From Scatophagus argus (taxonomy: Eukaryota; Chordata; Actinopteri; Scatophagidae): a DNA stretch of 64,000 nt. Made by a program: the position numbers and the translations under genes. The notes beneath the pieces are model-generated. The model saw only the letters and a program-made list of their open reading frames with translations, made no database searches and was not told the DNA's origin. Positions within the stretch are counted from its first letter, which is position 1. Every line of letters starts with the position of its first letter. The stretch lies in contig NC_058512.1 in assembly GCF_020382885.2 (NCBI RefSeq), positions 2,293,001-2,357,000 on the forward strand, written 5' to 3'. This document shows positions 23,501-32,892 of the stretch, in pieces.

Positions 23501-26500
23501 CACCTTCAGGCCGACGAGTACGCCTCCAGAGTGAAGATTCACAACAACGAACGCATCGAAGACTTCACCTTCAACTTCACCCTGGAGAACCAGATCCACC
23601 GGAACGGGGTCTTCCTCAACGACAGGTGAGGTCAAGCTGTTTGCATACAAACGTCTACCTGTGGCCCCGGCTTTCTCACACGACGGGATTCACATCGTCT
23701 GCAGTGTCACACGTTTGCGATCCAGACGCGTGAGCCTCCCTCGGCGCTGTGTTGTCCCGTGGTGGGATAGCAGTACCATTCGTCATTCCCACAAACAACA
23801 CACTGCTGCTGGTAATATTAATCCTGCCTCCTTTATCTCCCACACCACCAGGAAATTAAAAGGCTTATCACTCTCCCTCCCGCTCTCTCTCTCTCACCCG
23901 CACACACTCTTTTCCTCCCCCTCCTGGTTACGAGGCTCACTTACACAAAGGCCAGAGAGAAGACGAAGCGGATCTGCTGTTTGTCGTCTTCTCTGTCCTG
24001 CCGAAGCCAAGAAATCCCGATTATTAAGAGATTAAATCGAGACTGATATCATGATACTGTGGACGGCAGCAAGCGACAGCTCGTGTAGCTCAAGAACAGA
24101 CTGATGAGCCCCGAAAAAACTAAATAAAATGACTTGCCTTTCAGGTTATTACTTATAGTTTGTATTTTTGTATGTTTCCCTGATACATTATGTATACTGT
24201 TTGACTCGAGTCACATGACTTGACAAATCTGATGACTTCAGACTCGACATAATCAAAAGACTTGTACTCTAACACCGATGACTTGTGACTTCATTCAGAC
24301 TTGAGCCTTTTAACTTGAAAACACTTGATTATTTTCCCCAAGCCCCAAGCCTGTGTTCTGTTTAATAATGAGAGAAATAATTCTGTATCAGCAAATGTGC
24401 TGTCAGAAACGTCTTTCTGTTCATCCTGCTTTAACAGGTTATTCCTGCGATCACTTAAGGTGTATTACGTGTATTAATCTCCTCTCTCAGGTTTATCAGC
24501 ATGAAGTTCAAGGCGGTCACGTTCATCGACTCGTCTTTCCTCAACTGCTATTTTGAAGATGTCTCCTCCATCGGATCCTTCTTCAAAAACTGCACCTTTG
24601 TGGACTCATTCTTCTACAACACAGGTGAGTGTGCAGCCCCTCAGGTGAAGAGCCGCCCTCTCAGGCACAGAGTCCTCCGTGCTGAGCTGAGAATCCTATT
24701 ACACTGTAGGTGCCTTACACATAAGTCTCACTCAGCCTCTTTCTGACAGTTCATTTCGGGTCTAACGTCCAAGCTTCTGGGGAAAGAAAGAATGGGTTTG
24801 AGCATTTATGGCTTTGCTTTATGCCACTAAATTACTGCTTAACCTCTCTGCCCTCGCGCAGATTGCCTTTCTGAACTCAGGCGCCTTTCGTTAACAAAGA
24901 AACTGAGCCAGGCTGCGCTGCACAGCTCTCAAAATGGCAATTTCTGAACACACAAACACCCCTGGCGTTTTTTGTTTTTTTGCTTTTTTTATTCCATCTG
25001 ATGTTTTAGTCCACAGTGGGGCGTGCAGGCGTTTTCTCTGAGCAGCAGCTGACTTTTAGCGTCCAAACCGAGACGTCTCCATCAGCTCTGTCATAAAAGT
25101 GCAGTCCAGTCATTTTTAGGCTGACATAAACACAAGCAGGATGGGGGAGCATTTTAAATGTCCTGAGAGGAGCTGCAGCTGAATCAGACCTTGTGGGAGT
25201 GCAGGGTGGAAAAACAGTTGGCGGGAAAGCGCTGAACATGGAAACAGTGAGGGCACGTCAGGTTGTCGGTAATGCCTCATGGGAAATGAAGTCTCTTTGC
25301 CCCCAGCAATGTGTCCCCAGAGAGCAGCGGATAAAGACAAACGAGGAGAGACAGAATGAGAAGGGGAGGTAGGAAGTGTGTCGAGGTGAGAGGGGGGAGG
25401 TTTCCTCCCTGCTGCAGCTGCGGAAGTTTATTAATACGCTGTTTCTATTTAGAGAGAGCTTTAAACTGTGTGCGGCACTGTGCACTGTTGTTTCATATGC
25501 ATGTAGTTGGGAAAGATTATTTTGATCAGTCAATTTAAAAATGTAAATATGCAAGTGTGTTGTTTTGTTTTACCTATAATTAACCAGATTGTGATTTTAA
25601 AGGAACATTTCTGGAAAAATGCTTCATCTGGTTCGTTATCCAACCTCTACAACCATACGTCAAACCAAACTCAACACCTTTGTGACAACAGATGAACGCC
25701 ATGAGGGGTTTTTGCTGATGTAAATCCACCTCTTGAGGGCGTCGGGCAGGTGAAAAGCTGTACTCTCGTGTTCCACTTTTACAGATATTGACGACACCAA
25801 ACTCACGAATTCAAGGGTGATCAACAGCTCCTTCCACCACAACAAGACAGGCTGTCAGATGACGTTCGACGATGATTACAGCGCCTACTGGGTCTATTTT
25901 GTCAACTTCCTGGGAACGCTGGCTGTGCTGCCCGGAAACATCGTCTCTGCCCTCCTCATGGACAAAATAGGACGCCTTAGCATGTTAGGTATGACGTAGC
26001 GTCTGGTCGCTGAGGACCTGCTCTGACTTTTTGTTTGAGCTATGAATAGCAACCTCGTCTCCTGACGTGTCCCGATGTGTCCGGCAGGAGGCTCCATGGT
26101 GCTGTCAGGCATCAGCTGCTTCTTCCTGTGGTTCGGCACCAGCGAGTCCATGATGATCTTCATGCTCTGCCTCTACAATGGCCTCAGCATCTCTGCCTGG
26201 AACTCCCTGGACGTGGTCACCACCGAGCTGTACCCGACAGACAGGAGGTGAGCGCCGCACTTCACCGCCTCTCATACATATCTGTTTAGATATTCCATTT
26301 CTACACACTGGACCTCGATAGCAGGAAAATATGAGAAAAAATGAGTCCGTATCTAACCGTTCTCGAAGCAGCAAGAACGTTTTGGAGCAGGTCTTTTGGA
26401 AAAGTTTCTTCCTGACTGATTTCCCCACATCAGGTTTATTCAAACGCTGATGTCAGTTCATGAGAAATGTGCCCAGACTGCCAGAAAAGCTTCCAAGAGG

Positions 26501-26820
26501 TTCAGCAAATTAGAATTCAGTCATTAAATACGTTGCATACATATTGATATATGATGCACACACTGAAGCACATTCACATCTTATCCAGAACTGAAATGAC
26601 GCACACGTTCACATGTGACTGTCCTCTCGTTCTCAGGGGCACGGGCTTCGGCTTCTGTAACGCCATGTGTAAGCTGGCCGCCGTGCTGGGCAACCTCATC
26701 TTTGGCTCGCTGGTTGGCATCACCAAAGCGATCCCCATCCTGCTGGCATCGTCTGTGCTGGTTAGCGGTGGGCTGGTGGGGCTCCGCCTGCCAGACACAC
26801 GCGCCAACGTCCTCATGTAA
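9593..26820 (+). CDS. sv2c: synaptic vesicle glycoprotein 2C (12 coding exons)
   Basis: Coding exons: 9593-10199, 15728-15908, 17752-17903, 21493-21626, 22366-22455, 22546-22656, 22741-22829, 23461-23625, 24491-24624, 25785-25988, 26088-26247, 26637-26820. All introns are GT/AG and all phases close, giving 736 residues (human about 727). SV2C rather than SV2A/B: the start has DRTSL-type RTSLVKGAKDIAKE, helix 1 is followed by PNSGAGWLG, and the lumen-to-helix-8 segment has HNKTGCQ-TFDDDYSAYW. SV2 proteins are 12-helix major-facilitator-like glycoproteins of synaptic and secretory vesicles that support calcium-regulated release. Seen: acidic cytoplasmic N-terminus with ASSDATEGHDDEDEIYEGEY (about 78-100), motif A SDKVGRKQ after helix 2, PESPRF after helix 6, a long luminal loop (about 468-588) with Phe-rich pentapeptide repeats and N-glycosylation sites NFT, NCT, NSS and NKT, and the C-terminus ending in VLM. 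The loop is also the known binding region of clostridial neurotoxins. ATG chosen by homology; context AAGATGG is good. Confidence 0.97.
13151..13180. repeat. (CTC)10 trinucleotide microsatellite
   Basis: Perfect CTC/TCC repeat inside an sv2c intron; a polypurine-polypyrimidine tract. Confidence 0.95.
13595..13705. repeat. interspersed repeat fragment, class uncertain
   Basis: Contains TGTCTTTGGACTGTGAGAGG and, further on, GGGGAGAACATGGAAACTCC, a phrase pair I recall from a very widespread fish repeat. Too short to place in a class. Confidence 0.55.
15909..17751 (+). other. sv2c: sv2c intron, nothing further seen
   Basis: Bounded by GGGTGAGT and TTTACAG. No repeat or gene recognised. Confidence 0.7.
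18049..18227. repeat. 62-bp minisatellite, 2.9 perfect copies
   Basis: Copies start at 18049, 18111 and 18173; the third stops after 55 bp. I see no mismatch between copies. Each unit carries GCGTGACGTGTG, and the two complete junctions carry GACGTCA, so CRE/ATF-like cores recur through the array. Confidence 0.95.
18771..18792. repeat. (GT)11 microsatellite
   Basis: Perfect GT dinucleotides in an sv2c intron. Confidence 0.93.
20123..20160. repeat. (GT)19 microsatellite
   Basis: Perfect GT run in the sv2c intron. Confidence 0.97.
20322..20371. repeat. (GT)25 microsatellite
   Basis: Longest perfect dinucleotide run of the window, in the sv2c intron; complementary in the transcript to the CA run at 20517. 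Confidence 0.97.
20517..20545. repeat. (CA)14 microsatellite
   Basis: Perfect CA run, opposite in sense to the GT runs 150-400 bp upstream in the same intron. Confidence 0.97.
21458..21492 (+). promoter_or_regulatory. sv2c: (TG)12 tract forming the 3' splice site of an sv2c exon
   Basis: TG dinucleotides at 21458-21482 are followed by TTCTGTGCAG and the exon at 21493. The TG run stands where the polypyrimidine tract normally lies; only a three-base TTC run remains. The arrangement resembles the (TG)m(T)n acceptor of human CFTR exon 9 (exon 10 in current numbering), which binds TDP-43 and is partly skipped. The tract is seen; the splicing effect is inferred. Confidence 0.8.
21627..22365 (+). 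other. sv2c: sv2c intron with a weak repeat trace
   Basis: Around 21790-21850 the phrase 'gcggtttttaaaccgtgaggcgcc' resembles the edge of a fish interspersed repeat, but too little is preserved to name it. The small introns 22456-22545 and 22657-22740 hold only splice signals. Confidence 0.5.
22830..23460 (+). other. sv2c: sv2c intron, nothing further seen
   Basis: A long open frame crosses this intron into the next exon, but only the part from 23461 matches SV2C. Confidence 0.7.
23626..24490 (+). other. sv2c: sv2c intron with degenerate GACTTGA-type repeat
   Basis: From about 24200 to 24340 words such as GACTCGAGTC, GACTTGACA, GACTCGACAT and GACTTGTGACTT recur, the pattern of a diverged short tandem repeat I recall from fish genomes. 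Confidence 0.6.
24625..25784 (+). other. sv2c: sv2c intron, nothing further seen
   Basis: No repeat family or conserved frame recognised. Confidence 0.65.
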
Positions 26821-27276
26821 ACCTCAACACACACGGAGCAGTTGTGTGTTGTTTACCAGGTGTTTACTCGCTTTCCTGATTAACCGATCACATATGGACT
26901 GCGATTTGTTTGGGTATCACTGGAACAAGCTGCTTGCTGTCATCCCTCTGGTGTTTATTATTTGATAAATAATGCTGAATACACTCACGACCACAAATAC
27001 AAGACAAGTGGTTGTTACTCTTGTTATTTCAGAGTAAAATACCTGGTAAATAACCAATGATAATGAAATGCAGTTTAACTTGGCAATGAGCTGTAGATAT
27101 AAGGAGTTTGCAGGAATTCAAGATGAAAAAAGTGACCATCAGTGGCGGGAAAAGTAAAATCTGCAGCTCTTTATCTCCCGTGTGCTGTTTCACACGTGCA
27201 GCACACAAATGCATGTGTCAAAGCTGCAAAAGGCTTGGACTTCCGCCTCTAAATCCTGCTCAGTCCTCCTCAAATC

Positions 27277-27626
27277 AAACGAATACTTTGACATTTTGGG
27301 AAATAAAGATAAATACACCAGCCATCAGGTTAGCTTAGCCTAAAGACTGGAAGCATCTCTAAAGATCCCTCATTGACAAGTCGTATGTTGTTCGCGCCTG
27401 TTTTTGTGGTATGGATTAAACGTCTGAGATGTAGCGTGTTAAACAGTGAACTTTAGAGGTGCTTGTAGGTGGGTTTGATGACCTCCAAACTGAACCAGGT
27501 GAGCTGTTCCAGTCTTTGTGCTAAGCTAAGCTGTTAGCTGTGTGAGTGCGGTATTGATCTTCTCCTGTAACTCCCTGCCAAGAAGTGTGTGCAGTTTATC
27601 AAAAATGTCAAGCTATTCCTTCAAAC
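27277..27626. mobile_element. fold-back (MITE-like) element, full length but diverged
   Basis: The left end has TTTGACATTTTGGGAAAT and then GGTTAGCTTAGCCTAAAGAC. The right end has the inverse: CCAGTCTTTGTGCTAAGCTA and, at the edge, AAAATGTCAAGCTATTCCTT. The middle (ACTTTAGAGGTGCTTGTAGG) also matches the repeat I remember. Long inverted arms and no coding capacity fit a non-autonomous DNA transposon; class not certain. Confidence 0.75.
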
Positions 27627-27927
27627 ACGTTTGTGTGTGCTTACGCTCGTTTGTGTGTACGTCTGTATATTTAGTCATTTATGTTATTTACTGCTTCCCC
27701 AGCGCGCTTTAGTGTGTGTAGGCCGGAAACTGAAGGCGCTTTCGGCCTCTTGTTTCAGCATCCCGCTATAGCGTTGACGACGTTCAAGCCTTTCGCTGCA
27801 ACGTGCGAGACTGACATGGCCGCAGAAGAAAATAGCCACCGACGATAGCGTAGCGTAGTCACAACCGGCCACGCCAGCAGCTACATTTCTAAAGTGAAAA
27901 GAAGTTTACATTTTCTGCTTTTTACAG

Positions 27928-28509
27928 TCAGAGACTTTGGAGATCGGAAACCTTTTTGTCCTTCCCGTCTCCCTCTCTCGTGTGTCTGTGTTGCGTTCGT
28001 CTCGTGGCGCCGGGCTCGCCGTGACGGGCTTCGCTCTCCGTTGCTGTCGAGAAGAATTTATACTGTGCTGTTGTGGTCTTCTCCTTGTTTCTGTCTCTCT
28101 CTCTGCGTACCCGTCTCACTGTCTCGGCTTCCTCCTCGTGTCTCCCATCGAGTCTTGTCCTCGCGCTCTGCTTATCCCCTCCTGCCTGGCTGCTGCTGCT
28201 GCTGCTGCTGCTCCCTCCGAAACTCGAAGGCCTTTCTCTAATGTCGTGCCTCTTTCTCCGTCCATTGAGCCCGTCTCTCCTTCCAAACCTCGCTGGAAGC
28301 TTTGCTGCTCTGTCCTGCTTTTTCTTACTCATCTCTTGATACTGCAGTGTGTATCTATGTGTGTGTGAGAGAGAGAGAGAGTGTGTGTGTGAAGATAAAA
28401 TGGCCATCTGATGTGTAGAAAGTCCAGTTTTGATTTGTTTTTCTATGCCAAGGAGCCGGCAGGGGCTTGGAGGATTTGAACTACATGATAAAGTGAAAAT
28501 AAAAGCCAT
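27928..28509 (-). other. 193-codon open frame in a strongly purine-skewed block
   Basis: The minus strand is open for 193 codons and contains MSKKKQDRAAKLPARFGRR at about codon 60, a run of eight Ser, and many Arg, Glu and Lys. From about 27940 to 28340 the plus strand is mostly C and T, and a purine-rich strand has few stop codons, so the frame may be a composition effect. I recognise no protein and no splice partners. Low confidence as a gene; it could also be a CpG-containing promoter or 5' UTR of an unseen transcript. Confidence 0.2.
28190..28212. repeat. (CTG)7 microsatellite
   Basis: Perfect CTG repeat; encodes the poly-Ser run of the antisense frame. Confidence 0.93.
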
Positions 28510-28779
28510 GCTTAAAGGATCAGTTCACACCCCTCCCCAAAAAAAGTACTTTCAAGCCATGCAGAGAGTTTGTTTTTTATGCAGACGACCACATTGTTTT
28601 TGGTCTCCCCATACAAGTGATTGGTTTGCAGGCAGGTGGGCGTCTGATGTCAGCATGCCGTGCTAATATCTGCTAATAAACAGCAAACTTAAGGTGCAGC
28701 TGAGACTGGTGGGAATGTTCCTACTGCTGCAGGTATTTAGTCATCAACCAAAGTTTTCTGAGATCAAGTCATCACAGTT

Positions 28780-28990
28780 TGATCTGAGGGGAATTTCATG
28801 GCAATCCATCCAGTATTTGTTCTCTAAAACTGCAAATGTCAGCCTCCAGCGGAGACCAGATGAAAGGTCAGAGGGTCCCCGGGGCGGGTGGGATTGGCCA
28901 TCTGAAGGCCATGAATGTCTGTATAAAATTCTCCGGCAGTCCATCCAGACCAGAGCTGTGAAACGACACGAAGAAGTTCAGCTGTGAGGC
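28780..28990. repeat. fish interspersed repeat fragment
   Basis: Contains TTCATGGCAATCCATCCAGT and, further on, GGCCATGAATGTCTGTATAA followed by a second CAGTCCATCCAG. I recall these phrases from a repeat scattered through teleost genomes; class unknown to me. A shorter trace (ATTCATCCTCTGGGCACCAT) lies near 63206. Confidence 0.6.
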
Positions 28991-29501
28991 GTCTTTCTAG
29001 CTACTCAGTAGAAAGTGGATCCACTGAAAACAGTCTCTGAAACCAAAACTGTCCGCATGGCTACAAAGGACCACGTGAGGAAATACTGTTTCCTGATTTG
29101 GCTGAATGGACCCTTAAAAATAATTTTAAAAATAAACCCTCTAATGAATGGAAGTCTTGCTGCTACATCATCGGTGCTGTACAGTCAAAACGCGAAAGAC
29201 AAAAGCCTGAGACACACCTGCGTTTGTTCCATCATGCAAAAAGAATAAAAAAATAATCAGTTTCATGCTTTTGTTCAGCATGTCAGCGTGTGATGCGTGA
29301 CTTTCTGTTGTTTCTTGTCTCACTGGCGGCACACGACCTCCCACATGCAGCCACTTCCTTTGAAGCTCGATCGGAGTGAAATGTTGATGAAGGCGTGAAT
29401 GTGGTTTCGCTTTGAGTGTTTCCGCTCGTCTCCCCTCTGAACAAACACATCCTGCATGTTTGTTACTGAAGTCCCTCTGTTGTGTGTCGCCGTCCCTCCG
29501 C

Positions 29502-29527
29502 TGTGTGTGTGTGTGTGTGTGTGTGTT
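29502..29527. repeat. (TG)13 microsatellite
   Basis: Perfect TG run. Confidence 0.95.
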
Positions 29528-29868
29528 GGGGGTGCAGACATGTGATTCCCCAGCCAAATGGTGAATGTATCACTCCTGTGTGTGTTGTCAGTTGTCGTGG
29601 TAGGGCATGCCAGTGTTGAGATGGCTGTATGTGGTACAAGATGAACCAGCAGGGGCGGTCAAATCTTAAGTATTTGTGGCTTTGGTTAACCGTTATGAGT
29701 CATCGAAACTGACATGGAAATTTCCGGATTTGAAAACCTGTGCTGTCAGACAACACGAAGAGGTGTGTGTAAAAACAGTGTTACCTGTCCTTGATATCAT
29801 TTATTTTGATAAGAAAAGGCTCAAGTGGATGCAGTGTAAAGGTGGATTCCTCTGGTGTCTGCGTACTG

Positions 29869-29910
29869 AATAAAGAGTTTCATTTAAACAGCCTTGTGTG
29901 TTTGTGGTCA
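29869..29910 (+). terminator. sv2c: candidate distal poly(A) site of sv2c
   Basis: AATAAA at 29869-29874 is followed about 20 nt later by a GU-rich stretch, TGTGTGTTTGTGG, the expected downstream element. It is the best plus-strand poly(A) context I see between the sv2c stop and the opposing f2rl2 gene. It would give a 3' UTR of about 3 kb. Confidence 0.4.
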
Positions 29911-29923
29911 GTGTCCACTCACA

Positions 29924-29938
29924 CCAGCAGAGGGCGCC
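29924..29938 (+). promoter_or_regulatory. CTCF-like motif
   Basis: CCAGCAGAGGGCGCC fits the CTCF core consensus closely; forward orientation. Occupancy unknown. Confidence 0.5.
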
Positions 29939-29950
29939 ATTTACACAAAA

Positions 29951-31037
29951 TAAAACAAGACAGTTGAAGGCTTTTGACATGGAGCCTCCTTTTAACTCTT
30001 TAAACTGATGTTTTTATTTTGATAAAAAGCTAAAAGGTAGCTGATCACTTCTTCTTCTTTTGTTTTTATCAAACATTTAGAATAATGTAAACAAAATCCT
30101 ACAGTTGGTGCATTTAGAGTTTAGCCACAGCCTTTGTATGTGAATAATTGGAGGTGGTGGTGTGTCGACGCATCATCAGAGAGGAGTAACTGAAGAGTGA
30201 AGTTCAAATGATATGTTATAAAGCTGCTGATGGCGAGGCTTACATTCCAGTGGGTGTAAAGTTATCTGGACGACACACGACATCGCAGCTCTGAATGTCA
30301 TAACAGAAAACACCTGAAGACCTGTGGGACGTATTAACTACAGTCAGTCTGTTTTATTTTAGTCGTGATTGGGTGTTAATGTCAAGTATAAAATGGACAG
30401 CTTTTATAATGCATTGTAAGCACATTTAAAAGACATGAAAGATACAAAAGATTTTATACAAAGTTATAAATGTCACACATGAAAACTTATAACAAGGTTT
30501 ATAAAGCATCATAAGTGGTGGAATTGTAAGTTTAGCATTCATAAAGCTTCATAGCTCCATGACAAAGTGTGACGCATTATGACTGTATCATTTACAATAC
30601 TTTATAAACCATGTTATAAGTTTTCGATTGTAAACACTTATATTATAAACACTGAAACACTGTCATAAAGCCTTATTAATGCATTATATCTTACGAGTGA
30701 AAACATCAAAAACAACACTGATCATGAAAGGAAATCGTTAATTATCATGTGTGTTACATAAAAATTAGTAGACTTACACAAACGTGAATGCATATATTAA
30801 CATATTTACAATCTGCCCTTCATCACGCTCACCAAAGACATCTGTCGTTCTGCATAAAAACCTCCGGCAGAGGACACACACTTCACCGACTCAGCGCAAC
30901 CGGAAGTCAGTCCGCCTCATCTCGTCAGAAACACTCTCGAGGTCCTTTTGCTTTTCTTTGGATTCCAGCCACAGAGAGCATAAGTTCCCTCACTCTGAAA
31001 CACCAGAACCAGTTTTCTGGTAACATTCCAGTCTCCT
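29951..31037. other. intergenic between convergent sv2c and f2rl2
   Basis: A/T-rich. Contains a fold-back repeat (30400-30690). On the minus strand an AATAAA at 30358-30353 could end f2rl2 transcripts, but other A/T-rich candidates exist. Confidence 0.5.
30400..30690. repeat. TTATAA-rich fold-back repeat
   Basis: Arms 30481-30506 and 30600-30625 are 26-nt inverted repeats with a single mismatch; outer words such as TTATAATGCATTGTAAG and TTATTAATGCATTATATC echo one another. No coding capacity; a small non-autonomous element is likely. Confidence 0.65.
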
Positions 31038-32765
31038 TTAAAAAGATATGCTCAGGCTCTTGCCTTTAAAGGGCCTGAAGTAAAGCCTGGAGCCTGCGGT
31101 CCTGGACATGAAGAGGAAGAGAAAGGGGTCCAGACAGGCGTGGACGCAGCACAAACACACCGCCACCTTATAATACACGTACAGGGTCTCTCCTTTGTCC
31201 TCAAACAGCTGCACGTGATGGACGAGGTGCAGGAGCCCGGCGGGAGTGAAGCACAGCAGGAAGATGACCAGCACCAGCGAGCTGGCCTTGATGTACATCG
31301 CCCAGTCGTGGTGCGATTGGCTGAGCTCGCGGACGATTCGGCCGTAGCACACAACCGTGACCAGGAGCGGCACCAGGAGGCCGACGACGGTTAGACACAG
31401 GTTGTAGGAGAGCAGGAAGGCGTGGGAGCCCTCGTCCAGGGGCAGAACGTCGTGGCAGGTGGTGATGTTCAACTCGGGGGACCGATAGCTCTGCTGGACG
31501 AGGAGCTCGGGGACGACGGCGGCACCAAACACCACCCACACAGCCACGCTCGCCCAGGCAGTGCACGTCCTCTTGGGCATGCTTTTGTACGTGAACGGGT
31601 GCACTACGGCCAGGTAGCGCTTGGTGCTGATGCAGGCCAGCGTCTGGGCAGAGCAGTACAGGTTGCCATAGAAACAGGCCGTGACCACTCGGCATGCAGC
31701 CTCTCCGAGCAGCCAGTGGTTTCCATGGAGATGGTAGTGAGCCTTGAAGAAGAGGGAGAGGAGGAGGAGGAGGTCGGAGACGGCCAGGCTGCAGTAGAGG
31801 ATGGCGGAGGACACCTTCCTAACCTTAGTGGCCAGTGTGCACAAGATGGCCACGTTGGCTGGGATCCCGACAGTCACAGCCAGCATGTAAATGATGGGGA
31901 TGACCCGAGTGCTCAGGGGGCCGCGGAGGAACCTCGCTGTGCTGTTGCTGCGCAACCGCAGTAATGGAGGGGAGTGAGGTGAAATGGGAGCTTCTGTCCC
32001 GTTCGGGCCCTGAAATAAATCGGCCTCGGTGACTGGGTCTCCTTTAAATGTTCTGGGCACAGGACCAGAACCCTTGGAGCCGTTCCTGCGCCTTTCTGTT
32101 CCCCTTCGCTCTGCGACAAAAACAAGACGGTGCAAAGTGTTTAGGGTCGTCCTGATTCCCCCGGCATGTGTTTACCAAAGAAATAAATACATGAAATAAA
32201 AAGACAAACAAATTTCTGAACTATTTACTGATTAGACCACAAGTTTTTAGTTTTGTGTATCAGACAAGGCCGTCATTACAATGTGTCTTGAGGGGGGCGC
32301 ACCCCCCCCCCCCCCCCCAAAATAAACGATTATCAGTTTATCCAGAACCAAACTTAACAAAATATCATTATTATTATTTCTATCCTGTGATTTTGTTGTC
32401 AGGTTGTTGTTTGCTGTCTGTTTCATTACATTCAAATGCCATAAAAAGTAGAAAACTGGAATGTAATGAATGAATTGTTCACTAATCAGTGGATTGAACG
32501 AAGCTGCTGATACTTTACTTATTGATCAGCTTGTGTGTTGTAACGTGTGGTGTCACAGTTAATCAGCAAATCGTATTAATGAATCAGTTTACACTCGCAC
32601 ACGAACAGGCGGGTGTTTTACGATGAAAAAATATCAAGAGAAGAAATCGCCCACAGAGGGGAACATCCTGAAACTAAACTCTGACAAACATGTCTCACCT
32701 TCTGTCTGAAGAGAAGCACCCAGGCAGAGAACAAACCCGAGGAAGAAGAGAAGTCGTCTCCCCAT
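31038..32765 (-). CDS. f2rl2: protease-activated receptor 3 (coagulation factor II receptor-like 2)
   Basis: Two exons: 32765-32699 (signal peptide, MGRRLLFFLGFVLCLGASLQ) and 32110-31038, joined in phase 1, giving 379 residues (human PAR3 374). PARs are GPCRs switched on when a protease cuts the N-terminus and the new end binds the receptor. Seen: a thrombin-type site PVPR42/TFKGDP followed by acidic EADLF; the human site is IK/TFRGAP. Seven helices between about 92 and 357; LSTRVIPIIYMLA and ACISTKRYLAVVHPFTYK match PAR3 best; ECL2 carries the PAR signature NITTCHDV (237-244). The NPxxY motif reads DPFLF and the cytoplasmic tail is very short, as in PAR3. Human PAR3 mainly acts as a thrombin cofactor for other PARs; whether this one signals alone is open. 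The (AC)n at 32862 lies about 100 bp upstream of the start. Confidence 0.92.
32302..32318. repeat. poly(C)17 tract in the f2rl2 intron
   Basis: Seventeen C in a row after AGGGGGGCGCA; i-motif or G-quadruplex capable and prone to sequencing error. Confidence 0.9.
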
Positions 32766-32861
32766 CGTTCCTCTTTCTGCCCCAACAATCGACTGAGGCG
32801 TCGCAGGCAAAAGTCTCTCCTCTCTGCTGCTGTCACTCCTGTGGGTGTACCCGAGTGGCAA

Positions 32862-32892
32862 ACACACACACACGCACACACACACACACACA
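32862..32892. repeat. (AC)n microsatellite upstream of f2rl2
   Basis: AC run with one G interruption, 97-127 bp before the f2rl2 start codon, so in its 5' UTR or core promoter. Confidence 0.93.

Larger units (their letters stand above)
26821..29868 (+). other. probable long sv2c 3' UTR / intergenic region
   Basis: No canonical AATAAA with good context follows the sv2c stop until 29869, apart from ones inside repeats. SV2 genes are known to have long 3' UTRs, so much of this may be transcribed. It includes a fold-back element, a pyrimidine-rich block with an antisense open frame, and a fish interspersed repeat. No iqgap2 exon is recognisable. Confidence 0.5.

Noticed and set aside
23084-23629. 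Single 181-codon frame as its own gene
   Set aside because: Only the part from 23461 matches SV2C; the earlier part is intron that happens to be open.
26821-31037. Search for iqgap2 exons expected by synteny
   Set aside because: No calponin-homology, IQ or RasGAP peptides recognised in any frame.
31422-31964. 180-codon plus-strand frame opposite f2rl2
   Set aside because: Antisense shadow of a GC-rich GPCR exon, as are the long frames opposite f2r, f2rl1 and ch25h-like.
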